NCBI RefSeq assembly: GCF_010975005.1 | Contig: NZ_JAAIVC010000018.1 | Span: forward strand, 1 to 41,164 | DNA length: 41,164 nucleotides | Direction: 5' to 3' | Source: Caulobacter sp. 17J65-9 | GTDB taxonomy: Bacteria > Pseudomonadota > Alphaproteobacteria > Caulobacterales > Caulobacteraceae | Shown: one piece after another, positions 15,035 to 22,574 of the stretch | Position numbering within the stretch: the stretch's first letter is position 1 | Layout: each line of letters opens with the position of its first letter | Notes under the pieces: generated by a model | The model's database searches: none | The model's input: the letters and a program-made list of their open reading frames with translations, nothing else | What the model was told of the DNA's origin: nothing | Program-made: the position numbers and the translations under genes

Positions 15035-15595
15035 ATGCAGGTTCTGAGGAACCCTCCGTCGGGCTGGCCGGCCCTCGTCCTGAACGCCGATTATCGGCCG
15101 CTGTCCTATTACCCCCTGTCGCTGTGGCCGTGGCAGGAGGTGGTGAAGGCGGTCTTCCAGGATCGCGTCGACGTCGTCTCCACCTACGACAAGGTGGTCC
15201 GCTCGCCCTCGACCGAGTTCCTGTTGCCGAGCGTGGTCTCGCTCAAGGCCTATGTCGACCAGGACCGGTCGCCGGCCTTCACCCGCTTCAACCTGTTCCT
15301 GCGCGACTCCTTCGCCTGCCAGTACTGCGGCTCGGGCGCGGAGCTGACCTTCGACCACGTCATGCCGCGCTCGCGGGGCGGGCGCACGACCTGGGAGAAC
15401 ATCGTCGCCGCATGCGCGCCCTGCAACCTGCGCAAGGGCGGGCGCACGCCGCGCGAGGCCGACATGCACCCCGCCTCGCGGCCGCACCGGCCCAGCATGT
15501 TCGAACTGCAGGACCTGGGCCGGCGCTTCCCGCCGCACTACCTGCACGAAAGCTGGCTGGACTACCTGTACTGGGACATCGAGCTGGAGCCGTAG
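15035..15595 (+). CDS. HNH endonuclease family protein
   Basis: The protein has 186 residues from the ATG at 15035, chosen for the GGAGGG ribosome site 8 nt upstream; longer in-frame starts lie in non-conserved sequence. The HNH fold is complete: CQYC (95-98), TFDHVMPRSRGG, TTWENIVAAC and the second zinc pair CAPCN, followed by LRKGG. The N-terminal half (ALVLNADYRPLSYYPLSLWPWQEVVKAVFQ) is the conserved lead-in of a chromosomal HNH family common in alphaproteobacteria. The role is unknown; it stands alone with no methyltransferase or toxin-antitoxin partner, so restriction is unlikely. Confidence 0.9.
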   Translation: MQVLRNPPSGWPALVLNADYRPLSYYPLSLWPWQEVVKAVFQDRVDVVSTYDKVVRSPSTEFLLPSVVSLKAYVDQDRSPAFTRFNLFLRDSFACQYCGSGAELTFDHVMPRSRGGRTTWENIVAACAPCNLRKGGRTPREADMHPASRPHRPSMFELQDLGRRFPPHYLHESWLDYLYWDIELEP

Positions 15596-15681
15596 GGCCG
15601 GCGCGCATCTTTCGGGCGAAATGCGCAAAGGCCGTTCTTGCGGGTTTCACCCGACCTGCGGGCCGGGGTGGCGCGAACGCC

Positions 15682-15846
15682 TCAGTCCCGGACCGTGTAG
15701 TCCACGCTCATGTCGCAGGCGCGCAGCACGGTGGCGATCCGGGCGGCCTTCTCGACCGCCTTGGCCTTGTCGTCGCAGAGAGTGACCGGGCGACCGTTCA
15801 CGTTGATCCGCCACCCCACGGGGGCCCTGACGACGTCGACCCGCAC
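15682..15846 (-). CDS. Small hypothetical protein
   Basis: A GTG at 15846 with GGAG 7 nt upstream gives 54 residues, starting RVDVVRAPVGWRINVNGRP and ending CDMSVDYTVRD. A TTG at 15864 would add six residues. The pattern of an amphipathic beta hairpin followed by the helix DKAKAVEKAARIATVLRA looks like a real small folded protein. I do not recognise a named family. It is convergent with the HNH gene and divergent from the efflux operon. Confidence 0.55.
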   Translation of the reverse strand: MRVDVVRAPVGWRINVNGRPVTLCDDKAKAVEKAARIATVLRACDMSVDYTVRD

Positions 15847-16101
15847 CGTCCTACTCCGCAACAAACGCTTACGAACATTATGGAAACGCTCCGGCGTGGC
15901 TTTGGTTTCAGAAAACGTGACGCTCTTAGGTGTTTTCGCTGAGGGCGAATTCAGGAACGTGCAGGTAGAAACGTAAGTTCTTTCCAGCCCGGTTCTTCGG
16001 TTTGAAGAATGCGTCGGGAGCTTGCGCGACGCCTGGCTTCACCACGACTTGGGTGAGGCGTCGCGGGAGGTCTCGACGGCCGGCGTTCGGAAGGCGTCGA
16101 C
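15847..16101 (+). other. Upstream region of the efflux/energy operon
   Basis: These 255 bp separate the divergent small gene from the HlyD gene and must hold the operon promoter if the nine genes are cotranscribed. I cannot assign -35/-10 boxes with confidence. The most distinct structure is an inverted repeat at 16025-16065. The region is noticeably less GC-rich than its neighbours around 15860-15980. Confidence 0.4.
16025..16065. promoter_or_regulatory. Long inverted repeat upstream of the HlyD gene
   Basis: The outer arms CGCGACGCCT / AGGCGTCGCG (10 bp) and inner arms TCACC / GGTGA form a hairpin with one GGCT bulge, ending 36 bp before the HlyD start. It could be an operator for a dimeric repressor, or an mRNA leader hairpin if transcription begins upstream. 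Confidence 0.45.
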
Positions 16102-17163
16102 ATGTCGAAGAAGACCATCCTGATCCTCGTGGCCATTGTCGCCGTCGTCGGCGCGGTCGTCGCCTGGCTGGTCCTGCGCAAGCCCGGCCTGCCGGACGGG
16201 ATCGCCGGCGGCAACGGCAGGCTCGAGGCCACCCAGGTCTTCATCGCCACCAAGTATCCCGGACGGATCAAGGAGGTGCTGGTCAACGAGGGCGACACGG
16301 TCGAGCCCGGCCAGGTGGTCGCGCGCATGGACACCGAGGCGCTGGAGGCGCAGCTGCGGGAAGCCGAGGCCCAGATCGTCGAGGCCCAGGAGGGCCGCAA
16401 CGTCGCCCTGGCCAACATCGACGTGAAGAGCGCCGACTACAGCTACGCCCAGAAGCAGTACGACCGCTCGCGGGGACTGGTCCCGCGCGGCGCGGTCAGC
16501 GAGCAGGAAGCCGAGATCGACAACGCCCACATGCTGGCCAGCAAGGCCGAGCTTGTCGGGGCGAAGACGCAGGCGACGCAGGCAGGGGCCTCGATCGATG
16601 CGGCCAAGGCGACCGCCGACCGGCTTCGGGCCGAGATCAAGGACGCCGTGCTGATCGCCCCCCTCCGTGGGCGGATCCAGAGCCGCCTGGCCGAGCCCGG
16701 CGAGGTGCTGGGGCAGGGCGGACGCGTGCTGTCGATGCTCGATCTGAGCGACGTCTACATGTACGTCTTCCTGCCCGAGCAGGTGACCGGCAAGGTCGCG
16801 GTCGGCACCGAAGCGCGCATCGTGCTCGACGCCGCGCCGCAGTATCCGATCCCGGCGACGGTGTCCTTCGTCTCGCCCTCGGCCCAGTTCACCCCCAAGA
16901 CGGTGGAGACGCAGGAGGAGCGGCACGCCCTGACCTTCCGCGTGAAGCTGCAGATCGACCGGGCGCGGTTGGCCCGGTACGAGCCGCTGATCAAGGCCGG
17001 CATCCCGGGCATGGGCTACGTGCGCTACGACCCGAGCGTCCAGTGGCCCGCGAAGATGCAGCCCAACCCCAATCCGCCCAAGAACCTCTTCGGCGCCCAG
17101 GGGGCGGGCTCCCAAGGGACGGCTGCTCAGGGGACGGGCGTCCCGGGGGCGGGTGAAAAGTGA
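16102..17163 (+). CDS. HlyD-family periplasmic adaptor (membrane fusion protein)
   Basis: The protein has 353 residues. A single N-terminal membrane segment (ILILVAIVAVVGAVVAWLVL) anchors it in the inner membrane. The biotinyl-lipoyl half GRIKEVLVNEGDTVEPGQVVARMD, a long helical hairpin (about 80-180) and the second half IAPLRGRIQSRLAEPGEVLGQGG are standard for adaptors linking an inner-membrane exporter to an outer-membrane channel. The C-terminus is a Gly/Gln/Pro-rich tail. The arrangement with the following genes matches the YhiI-RbbA/YhiH-YhhJ type of exporter. The stop overlaps the next start by 4 bp (GTGA). Confidence 0.93.
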   Translation: MSKKTILILVAIVAVVGAVVAWLVLRKPGLPDGIAGGNGRLEATQVFIATKYPGRIKEVLVNEGDTVEPGQVVARMDTEALEAQLREAEAQIVEAQEGRNVALANIDVKSADYSYAQKQYDRSRGLVPRGAVSEQEAEIDNAHMLASKAELVGAKTQATQAGASIDAAKATADRLRAEIKDAVLIAPLRGRIQSRLAEPGEVLGQGGRVLSMLDLSDVYMYVFLPEQVTGKVAVGTEARIVLDAAPQYPIPATVSFVSPSAQFTPKTVETQEERHALTFRVKLQIDRARLARYEPLIKAGIPGMGYVRYDPSVQWPAKMQPNPNPPKNLFGAQGAGSQGTAAQGTGVPGAGEK

Positions 17164-19928
17164 CGGAGCCCGGCGACGATCCGTGGGTCGCGCGCATCAA
17201 CGGCGTCTCCCACCGATACGGCAAGGCCGTCGCCCTGGACGGCGTCACTCTGGACATCCCGGCCCGCAAGATGATCGGCATGATCGGGCCGGACGGGGTC
17301 GGCAAGTCGACCCTGCTGGGCATCCTCGCCGGCGTGCGTCGCATTCAGACGGGCGACGTCACGGTGCTCGGCGGGAACATCGACGACGCCAAGTTCCGCA
17401 ACAGCGTCGCCTCGCGCATCGCCTACCTGCCGCAGGGGCTGGGCAAGAACCTCTATCCGACCCTGTCGATCACCGAGAACGCCGACTTCTTCGGCCGGCT
17501 GTTCGGCCAGTCGGCCGAGGAGCGGGCCTGGCGGATCGACGACCTGTTCCGCTCGACCGACCTGACCCAGTTCCGCAACCGCCCGGCCGGCAAGCTGTCG
17601 GGCGGCATGAAGCAGAAGCTGGGGCTGTGCTGCTCGCTGATCCACGACCCCGACCTGCTGATCCTCGACGAGCCGACCACCGGGGTCGACCCGCTGGCGC
17701 GGCGCCAGTTCTGGGACCTGATCGACCGCATTCGCGAGCGCCGCCCCGAGATGAGCGTGGTGGTCGCCACCGCCTACATGGACGAGGCCGAGCGGTTCGA
17801 GTGGCTGGTGGCGATGAACGCCGGCAAGGTGCTCGACACCGGCACGCCGCAGGAGATGCGCGAGAAGAACGGGGTCGACACCCTGGAGAAGGCCTTCATC
17901 CGGATGCTGCCGGAGGAGGCGCGCGCGGGCCACCGCGAACCGGTGATCACCCCGTTCAAGCCGACCGAGGGGCCGCCGGCCATCGAGTCCCACGGCCTGA
18001 CCCAGAGGTTCGGCGACTTCACCGCCGTCGACCACGTGAACTTCCGCATCGAGCGGGGCGAGATCTTTGGATTCCTCGGCTCCAACGGCTGCGGCAAGAC
18101 CACGACCATGAAGATGCTGACCGGCCTGCTGCCTCCCACCGAGGGCGAGGCCCTGCTGTTCGGCGAGCCGGTGAAGGGCGGCGACGTCGAGGCGCGCCGC
18201 CGCGTCGGCTTCATGTCCCAGGCCTTCTCGCTCTACACCGAGCTGACCGTCCGCCAGAACCTGATGCTGCACGCCCGCCTGTTCGACCTGCCCGAGGATC
18301 AGGGCAAGGCGCGGGTCGACGAGTTGATCAAGGACTTCGGCCTCGTCGAAGAAGCCGACACCCTGGCCGAAGCGCTGCCGCTGGGCATCCGCCAGCGCCT
18401 GTCCCTGGCCGTCGCCGTGCTGCACGAGCCGGAGGTGCTGATCCTCGACGAGCCGACCTCCGGCGTCGACCCGGTGGCCCGCGACGGGTTCTGGGAGCTC
18501 CTGATCCGGCTGTCGCGCGAGAAAGGCGTGACCATCTTCCTGTCCACGCACTTCATGAACGAGGCCGAGCGCTGCGACCGCATGTCGATGATGCACGCGG
18601 GCAAGGTGCTGGCCCAGGGGCCGCCAGCGGAGCTGGTCAAGGAGCGCGGGGCGAAGAACCTGGAGGACGCCTTCATCGGCTATCTCGAGGAGGCCGCCGC
18701 CACCCAGGCGCCGCGCTCGGGCACCACCTCGGACGAGCCGGTGATCCCGCCGCCGCCGCCCGAGATGATCGAGGCCCAGGCCGCCGGCCACGAGGCGCCC
18801 AGCCGCTTCAGTCTGGGCCGCATCTGGGCCTTCGCCCGGCGCGAGATGATCGAACTGCGTCACGACCGGGTGCGCCTGCTGTTCGCCGTGCTCGGGCCGA
18901 TCCTGCTGATGATCGTGTTCGGCTACGGCATCTCGCTGGACGTCAACCACCTGACCTATGCGGTGCTGGACTACGACCAGTCCACGGCCAGCCGGGACTA
19001 CGCCGACAACTTCCGAGGTTCGGCCTACTACGACGAGCGGGCGCCGATCACGAGTTACGAGGAGCTGGACCGGCGGCTGCGCGACGGCGAACTGCGCTTC
19101 GCCATCGAGATCCCGCCCGGGTTCGAAAACGACCTGTTGCGGGGGCGGCAGCCCACCATCGGGGCCTATTTCGACGCCGCCATCCCGTTCCGGGCGGAGA
19201 CCGCGCGCGACTACGTGACGGCGACGCACGACCGCTACCTGACAGGCCTGCGCGACGAGATGGGGCTGCCGAGCGCCGCCACGCCCGTAAACATCGACAA
19301 CCGGGCGCTCTACAACCAGGCCTTCCTGAGCGTCTACGCCATGGTGCCGGGCGACCTGATGCTCTTGCTCATGCTGATCCCCAGCATGCTGACCGCGCTC
19401 AGCGTGGTGCGCGAGAAGGAGCTGGGCTCCATCGCCAACTTCTACGCGGCGCCGGCCACCAAGGCGGAGTTCCTGCTCGGCAAACAGCTGCCCTACGTCG
19501 CCGTCGCCCTGATCCAGTTCGCGGCCCTGACCCTGCTGGCGGTGTTCCTGTTCCAGGTGCCGATCAAGGGCAGCCTCTTGACCCTGATCCTGGGCGGGGT
19601 GCTGTTCGTGCTGGCCTCGACCGGCTTCGGCCTCCTGATCTCGGTGTTCGCCGCGACCCAGACGGCTGCGATCTTCGCCGCCGCCATCATCACCATCCTG
19701 CCGGCCGTGCAGTTCTCCGGCATGTTCGTGCCGGTGTCGTCGCTGACCGGCGGGGCGGCCGTCGCCGGCAAGATCTTCCCGTCGACCTACTTCCAGTCGA
19801 TCAGCGTCGGCACCTTCACCAAGGCCCTGGGCATGGACGCGCTGTGGCCGCACGTCGTCGCCCTGGCGGTGATCGCGCTGGTCTACTTCACCATCTCGGT
19901 GGCCCTGCTGAAGAAGCAGGAGGCGTGA
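17160..19928 (+). CDS. Double ABC ATPase fused to ABC-2 permease (RbbA/YhiH-like)
   Basis: The protein has 922 residues from a GTG start, close to E. coli RbbA/YhiH in length. ABC domain 1 has Walker A GPDGVGKST (about 43-51), signature LSGGMKQ (146-152) and Walker B LLILDEPTTGVDP. ABC domain 2 has Walker A GSNGCGKTT (from about 307), Walker B LILDEPTSGVDP and an altered signature, LPLGIRQ, where LSGGQ is expected (406-412). An ABC-2 type membrane part follows: one helix near 570-590, a large periplasmic section, then several helices from about 735 to the end. It should power export together with the adaptor, the permease and the outer-membrane channel. The substrate is unknown; a ribosome-associated role has been proposed for RbbA itself. 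Confidence 0.92.
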   Translation: MTEPGDDPWVARINGVSHRYGKAVALDGVTLDIPARKMIGMIGPDGVGKSTLLGILAGVRRIQTGDVTVLGGNIDDAKFRNSVASRIAYLPQGLGKNLYPTLSITENADFFGRLFGQSAEERAWRIDDLFRSTDLTQFRNRPAGKLSGGMKQKLGLCCSLIHDPDLLILDEPTTGVDPLARRQFWDLIDRIRERRPEMSVVVATAYMDEAERFEWLVAMNAGKVLDTGTPQEMREKNGVDTLEKAFIRMLPEEARAGHREPVITPFKPTEGPPAIESHGLTQRFGDFTAVDHVNFRIERGEIFGFLGSNGCGKTTTMKMLTGLLPPTEGEALLFGEPVKGGDVEARRRVGFMSQAFSLYTELTVRQNLMLHARLFDLPEDQGKARVDELIKDFGLVEEADTLAEALPLGIRQRLSLAVAVLHEPEVLILDEPTSGVDPVARDGFWELLIRLSREKGVTIFLSTHFMNEAERCDRMSMMHAGKVLAQGPPAELVKERGAKNLEDAFIGYLEEAAATQAPRSGTTSDEPVIPPPPPEMIEAQAAGHEAPSRFSLGRIWAFARREMIELRHDRVRLLFAVLGPILLMIVFGYGISLDVNHLTYAVLDYDQSTASRDYADNFRGSAYYDERAPITSYEELDRRLRDGELRFAIEIPPGFENDLLRGRQPTIGAYFDAAIPFRAETARDYVTATHDRYLTGLRDEMGLPSAATPVNIDNRALYNQAFLSVYAMVPGDLMLLLMLIPSMLTALSVVREKELGSIANFYAAPATKAEFLLGKQLPYVAVALIQFAALTLLAVFLFQVPIKGSLLTLILGGVLFVLASTGFGLLISVFAATQTAAIFAAAIITILPAVQFSGMFVPVSSLTGGAAVAGKIFPSTYFQSISVGTFTKALGMDALWPHVVALAVIALVYFTISVALLKKQEA

Positions 19929-19931
19929 GGG

Positions 19932-21059
19932 ATGCAGAACCTCAAGCACATATTCCACCTGGGCGTGAAGGAGCTGATCAGCCTCTCGCGCGACCCGGTG
20001 CTGCTGTTCCTGATCCTCTACAGCTTCACCTTCTCGGTCTACACGCCGTCCAAGAGCGCGGTGATGGACGTGGTCAACGCCTCGGTGGCGGTGGTCGACG
20101 AGGACGTCTCTGAAGCCTCCCGCGCGGTCCGCGAAGCCCTGCTGCCGCCGCAGTTCCGGCCGGCCAAGGAAATCCCGTTCAGCGACATCAACCGCGACAT
20201 GGACGCCGGCACGTACACCTTCGTGGTCGACATCCCGCCGGACTTCCAGGCCGACCTGGAGAGGGACGCCAAGCCCACCGTGCAGATCGTCACCGACGCG
20301 ACGGCGATGAGCCAGGCCGGGCGCGGGCCGGGCTACATCAGCCAGATCATCACCAGGACGGTGGAGCCGTTCTGGTCCGGGGCCGGCAAGGCGCAGGACA
20401 AGCCGCTGGTCGCGCTCGAAACCCGGGCGCGCTTCAACCCGAACATGGAGCAGGGCTGGTTCGTCGCGGTGAACCAGGTGATCAACAACATCTCGGTGCT
20501 GGCCATCTTCCTGACCGGGGCGGCGGTGCTGCGCGAGCGCGAGCACGGCAACATCGAGCACCTGCTGGTGATGCCGCTGCGCCCCTACGAGCTGATGTTC
20601 GCCAAGATCTGGGCCAACGGCCTGGTGGTGGTCTTCGCCGCGATGGCGTCGCTGTTCCTGGTCGTGCGCGGCCTGCTGGGCGTGCCCATCGCCGGATCGA
20701 CCCTGCTGTTTCTGCTGGGCCTGTGCGTCTACCTGTTCTCGGTCACGGCGCTGGGGATCATGCTGGCCACGCTGGTGCGCTCCATGCCCCAGTTCGGCCT
20801 GCTGGCCTTCCCGGTGTTCATCGTCATGAGCCTGCTGTCGGGCGGCCAGACGCCGCTCGAGAGCATGCCGGTGCTGCTGCAGAAGATCATGCAGTTCGTG
20901 CCCTCCACCCACTTCGTGAGCTTCTCGCAGGCGGTGCTCTTCCGCGACGCGACGCCGGCGATGGTCTGGCCGTCGCTGGCGAAGATGTTCGCGATCGGCT
21001 GCGTCTACACGGTCGTCACGCTCTCCCGGTTCCGGAAGATGCTGGCGGCCGTCCAGTGA
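19932..21059 (+). CDS. ABC-2 type transporter permease (YhhJ-like)
   Basis: The protein has 375 residues. One N-terminal helix (PVLLFLILYSFTFSVY) precedes a periplasmic domain (about 45-170), then about five helices, with the family pattern REREHGNIEHLLVMPLRPYE in the cytoplasmic loop and SGGQTPLESMP in the last third. It is the second membrane subunit beside the fused ATPase-permease. The start lies 3 bp after the previous stop, with a ribosome site (GAGG) inside the preceding gene's end. Confidence 0.93.
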   Translation: MQNLKHIFHLGVKELISLSRDPVLLFLILYSFTFSVYTPSKSAVMDVVNASVAVVDEDVSEASRAVREALLPPQFRPAKEIPFSDINRDMDAGTYTFVVDIPPDFQADLERDAKPTVQIVTDATAMSQAGRGPGYISQIITRTVEPFWSGAGKAQDKPLVALETRARFNPNMEQGWFVAVNQVINNISVLAIFLTGAAVLREREHGNIEHLLVMPLRPYELMFAKIWANGLVVVFAAMASLFLVVRGLLGVPIAGSTLLFLLGLCVYLFSVTALGIMLATLVRSMPQFGLLAFPVFIVMSLLSGGQTPLESMPVLLQKIMQFVPSTHFVSFSQAVLFRDATPAMVWPSLAKMFAIGCVYTVVTLSRFRKMLAAVQ

Positions 21060-21070
21060 AAGGGACGGCG

Positions 21071-22573
21071 ATGAAGGCTCGACCCTCGCTCCGCCTGCGC
21101 ACGACGATGCGGCTGGCCGCGTCCGCCGCGGTGCTGCTGGCGGCCCTGGCCTCGGCCGGCTGCCGCACGGTGGGGCCCGATTACAAGCGGCCCGACGCGA
21201 CCTATCCGGAGCGCTTCCGCGACGAGTTCGGCCCGACCACGGCCGGTTCCATCGCCGACCAGGCCTGGTGGCGGGTGTTCGACGACCCGGCGCTGCAGGC
21301 CCTGATCAGCGAGGCCCTGACCAACAACTACGACCTGCAGATCGCCGCCGCCCGCGTCCAGCAGGCCCAGGCCCTGATGGGCGTGGTCAAGTCGCAGGGC
21401 GGGCCGCAGCTCGACTACCAGGCCTTCGCGGGGACCCAGCAGACCCTGACGCCCGAGCCCAACAGCATCGGCACCGCGCGGTTCACCGCTCTGGGCGGCC
21501 TGTTGCAGGCGTCCTGGGAGATCGACCTGTGGGGCCGCATCCGGCGCGAGACCGAAGCCGCCCAGGCCAACCTCTACGCCGAGCAGTACGTCAGCCGCGG
21601 CGTGGTGCTGACCCTGATCAGCGAGGTGGCCGCCGGCTACTTCCGGCTGCTGACCCTGGATCGCGAGCTGGCGATCGCGAAGGAGAGCCAGAAGGTCTAC
21701 GGCCGCACGCTGGATCTGTTCACCCTGCGCTTCAACGCCGGGAAGGACAGCAAACTGCCGGTCGAGCGCGCCTCCTCGGGCTACGAGGCCAGCCAGGCCG
21801 ACGTCGAGGACCTGACGCGCGCCATCGCCCAGCAGGAGAACGCGCTCAGCATCCTGCTCGGCGTGCCGCCGCGGGCGATCGCGCGCGGCCGGCCGCTGGA
21901 CCAGCAGGTGGCGCCCGCCGCGCCGCCGGGGACGACCTCCGAGGTGCTGCAACGCCGGCCCGACATCCTGCGCGCCGAGCAGCAGATGATCCAGGCCAAC
22001 GCCCAGATCGGGGTGGCGGTGGCGAACTACTTCCCCCGGGTGGGCCTGTCGGCCCTGTTGGGCGGCGACATCGTCCATTTCGAGGGGAACACCGAGAGCT
22101 TCGGGATCTGGAACCTGGCCCTGCAGGCGTCGGGGCCGATCTTCAACAGCGGGCGGCTGGACTCGCAGTACAACCTGCGCCGCGCCTTCTGGGACCAGTC
22201 GGTCGCCGAGTACCGCAAGACCGTGCTGGGCGCCTTCCAGGAGACCTCCGACGCGCTCATCGCCCAGCAGACCCTGGCGCGCCAGCGGGCGGCCCTCGAA
22301 CGGCAGGTCGTGTCCCTGCGCGAGTCGCTGGACCTGGCCCTGCTGCGCTACGACGGCGGACGGGCCAGCTATTTCGAGGTGCTGGAGGCCGAGCAGCAGC
22401 TGTTCCCTAGTGAAGACGCCCTGGCCCGCACCAAGCGCGACCAGCTGCTGGCGGTCGTCAATCTCTACAAGGCGCTGGGCGGCGGCTGGCAGACTGCGGC
22501 GCCCGCGGCCGGGATCAACGGGCCGGCCCTTCCGGTTTCGACGGCGACCAGTCCGTCGACGGGGAGCGAGTGA
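21071..22573 (+). CDS. Outer-membrane efflux lipoprotein (NodT/TolC family)
   Basis: The protein has 500 residues. It has a lipoprotein signal with lipobox ASAGC, placing the lipidated cysteine at Cys31. Two OEP repeats follow, with motifs VGPDYKRPD, WWRVFDDPALQALISEAL, SWEIDLWGRIRRETEAA and LQRRPDILRAEQQMIQANAQIGVA, all typical of the NodT/OprM branch. It forms the outer-membrane trimeric channel of the tripartite exporter. The AGGGA ribosome site is 5 nt before the ATG, 11 bp after the permease stop. A longer in-frame upstream extension overlaps the permease and is spurious. Confidence 0.94.
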   Translation: MKARPSLRLRTTMRLAASAAVLLAALASAGCRTVGPDYKRPDATYPERFRDEFGPTTAGSIADQAWWRVFDDPALQALISEALTNNYDLQIAAARVQQAQALMGVVKSQGGPQLDYQAFAGTQQTLTPEPNSIGTARFTALGGLLQASWEIDLWGRIRRETEAAQANLYAEQYVSRGVVLTLISEVAAGYFRLLTLDRELAIAKESQKVYGRTLDLFTLRFNAGKDSKLPVERASSGYEASQADVEDLTRAIAQQENALSILLGVPPRAIARGRPLDQQVAPAAPPGTTSEVLQRRPDILRAEQQMIQANAQIGVAVANYFPRVGLSALLGGDIVHFEGNTESFGIWNLALQASGPIFNSGRLDSQYNLRRAFWDQSVAEYRKTVLGAFQETSDALIAQQTLARQRAALERQVVSLRESLDLALLRYDGGRASYFEVLEAEQQLFPSEDALARTKRDQLLAVVNLYKALGGGWQTAAPAAGINGPALPVSTATSPSTGSE

Positions 22574-22574
22574 C

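Noticed and set aside
15035-15595. HNH protein as part of a restriction or mobile defence system
   Set aside because: No methyltransferase, integrase, toxin or repeat-bounded island surrounds it; it matches a widespread chromosomal single-gene HNH family.
17127-20912. A 1261-codon open frame on the minus strand antisense to the ABC genes
   Set aside because: Its translation is low-complexity His/Arg/Gly/Asp-rich sequence with no domain, a usual by-product of high-GC codon bias opposite a real gene. The plus strand has clear ABC motifs.
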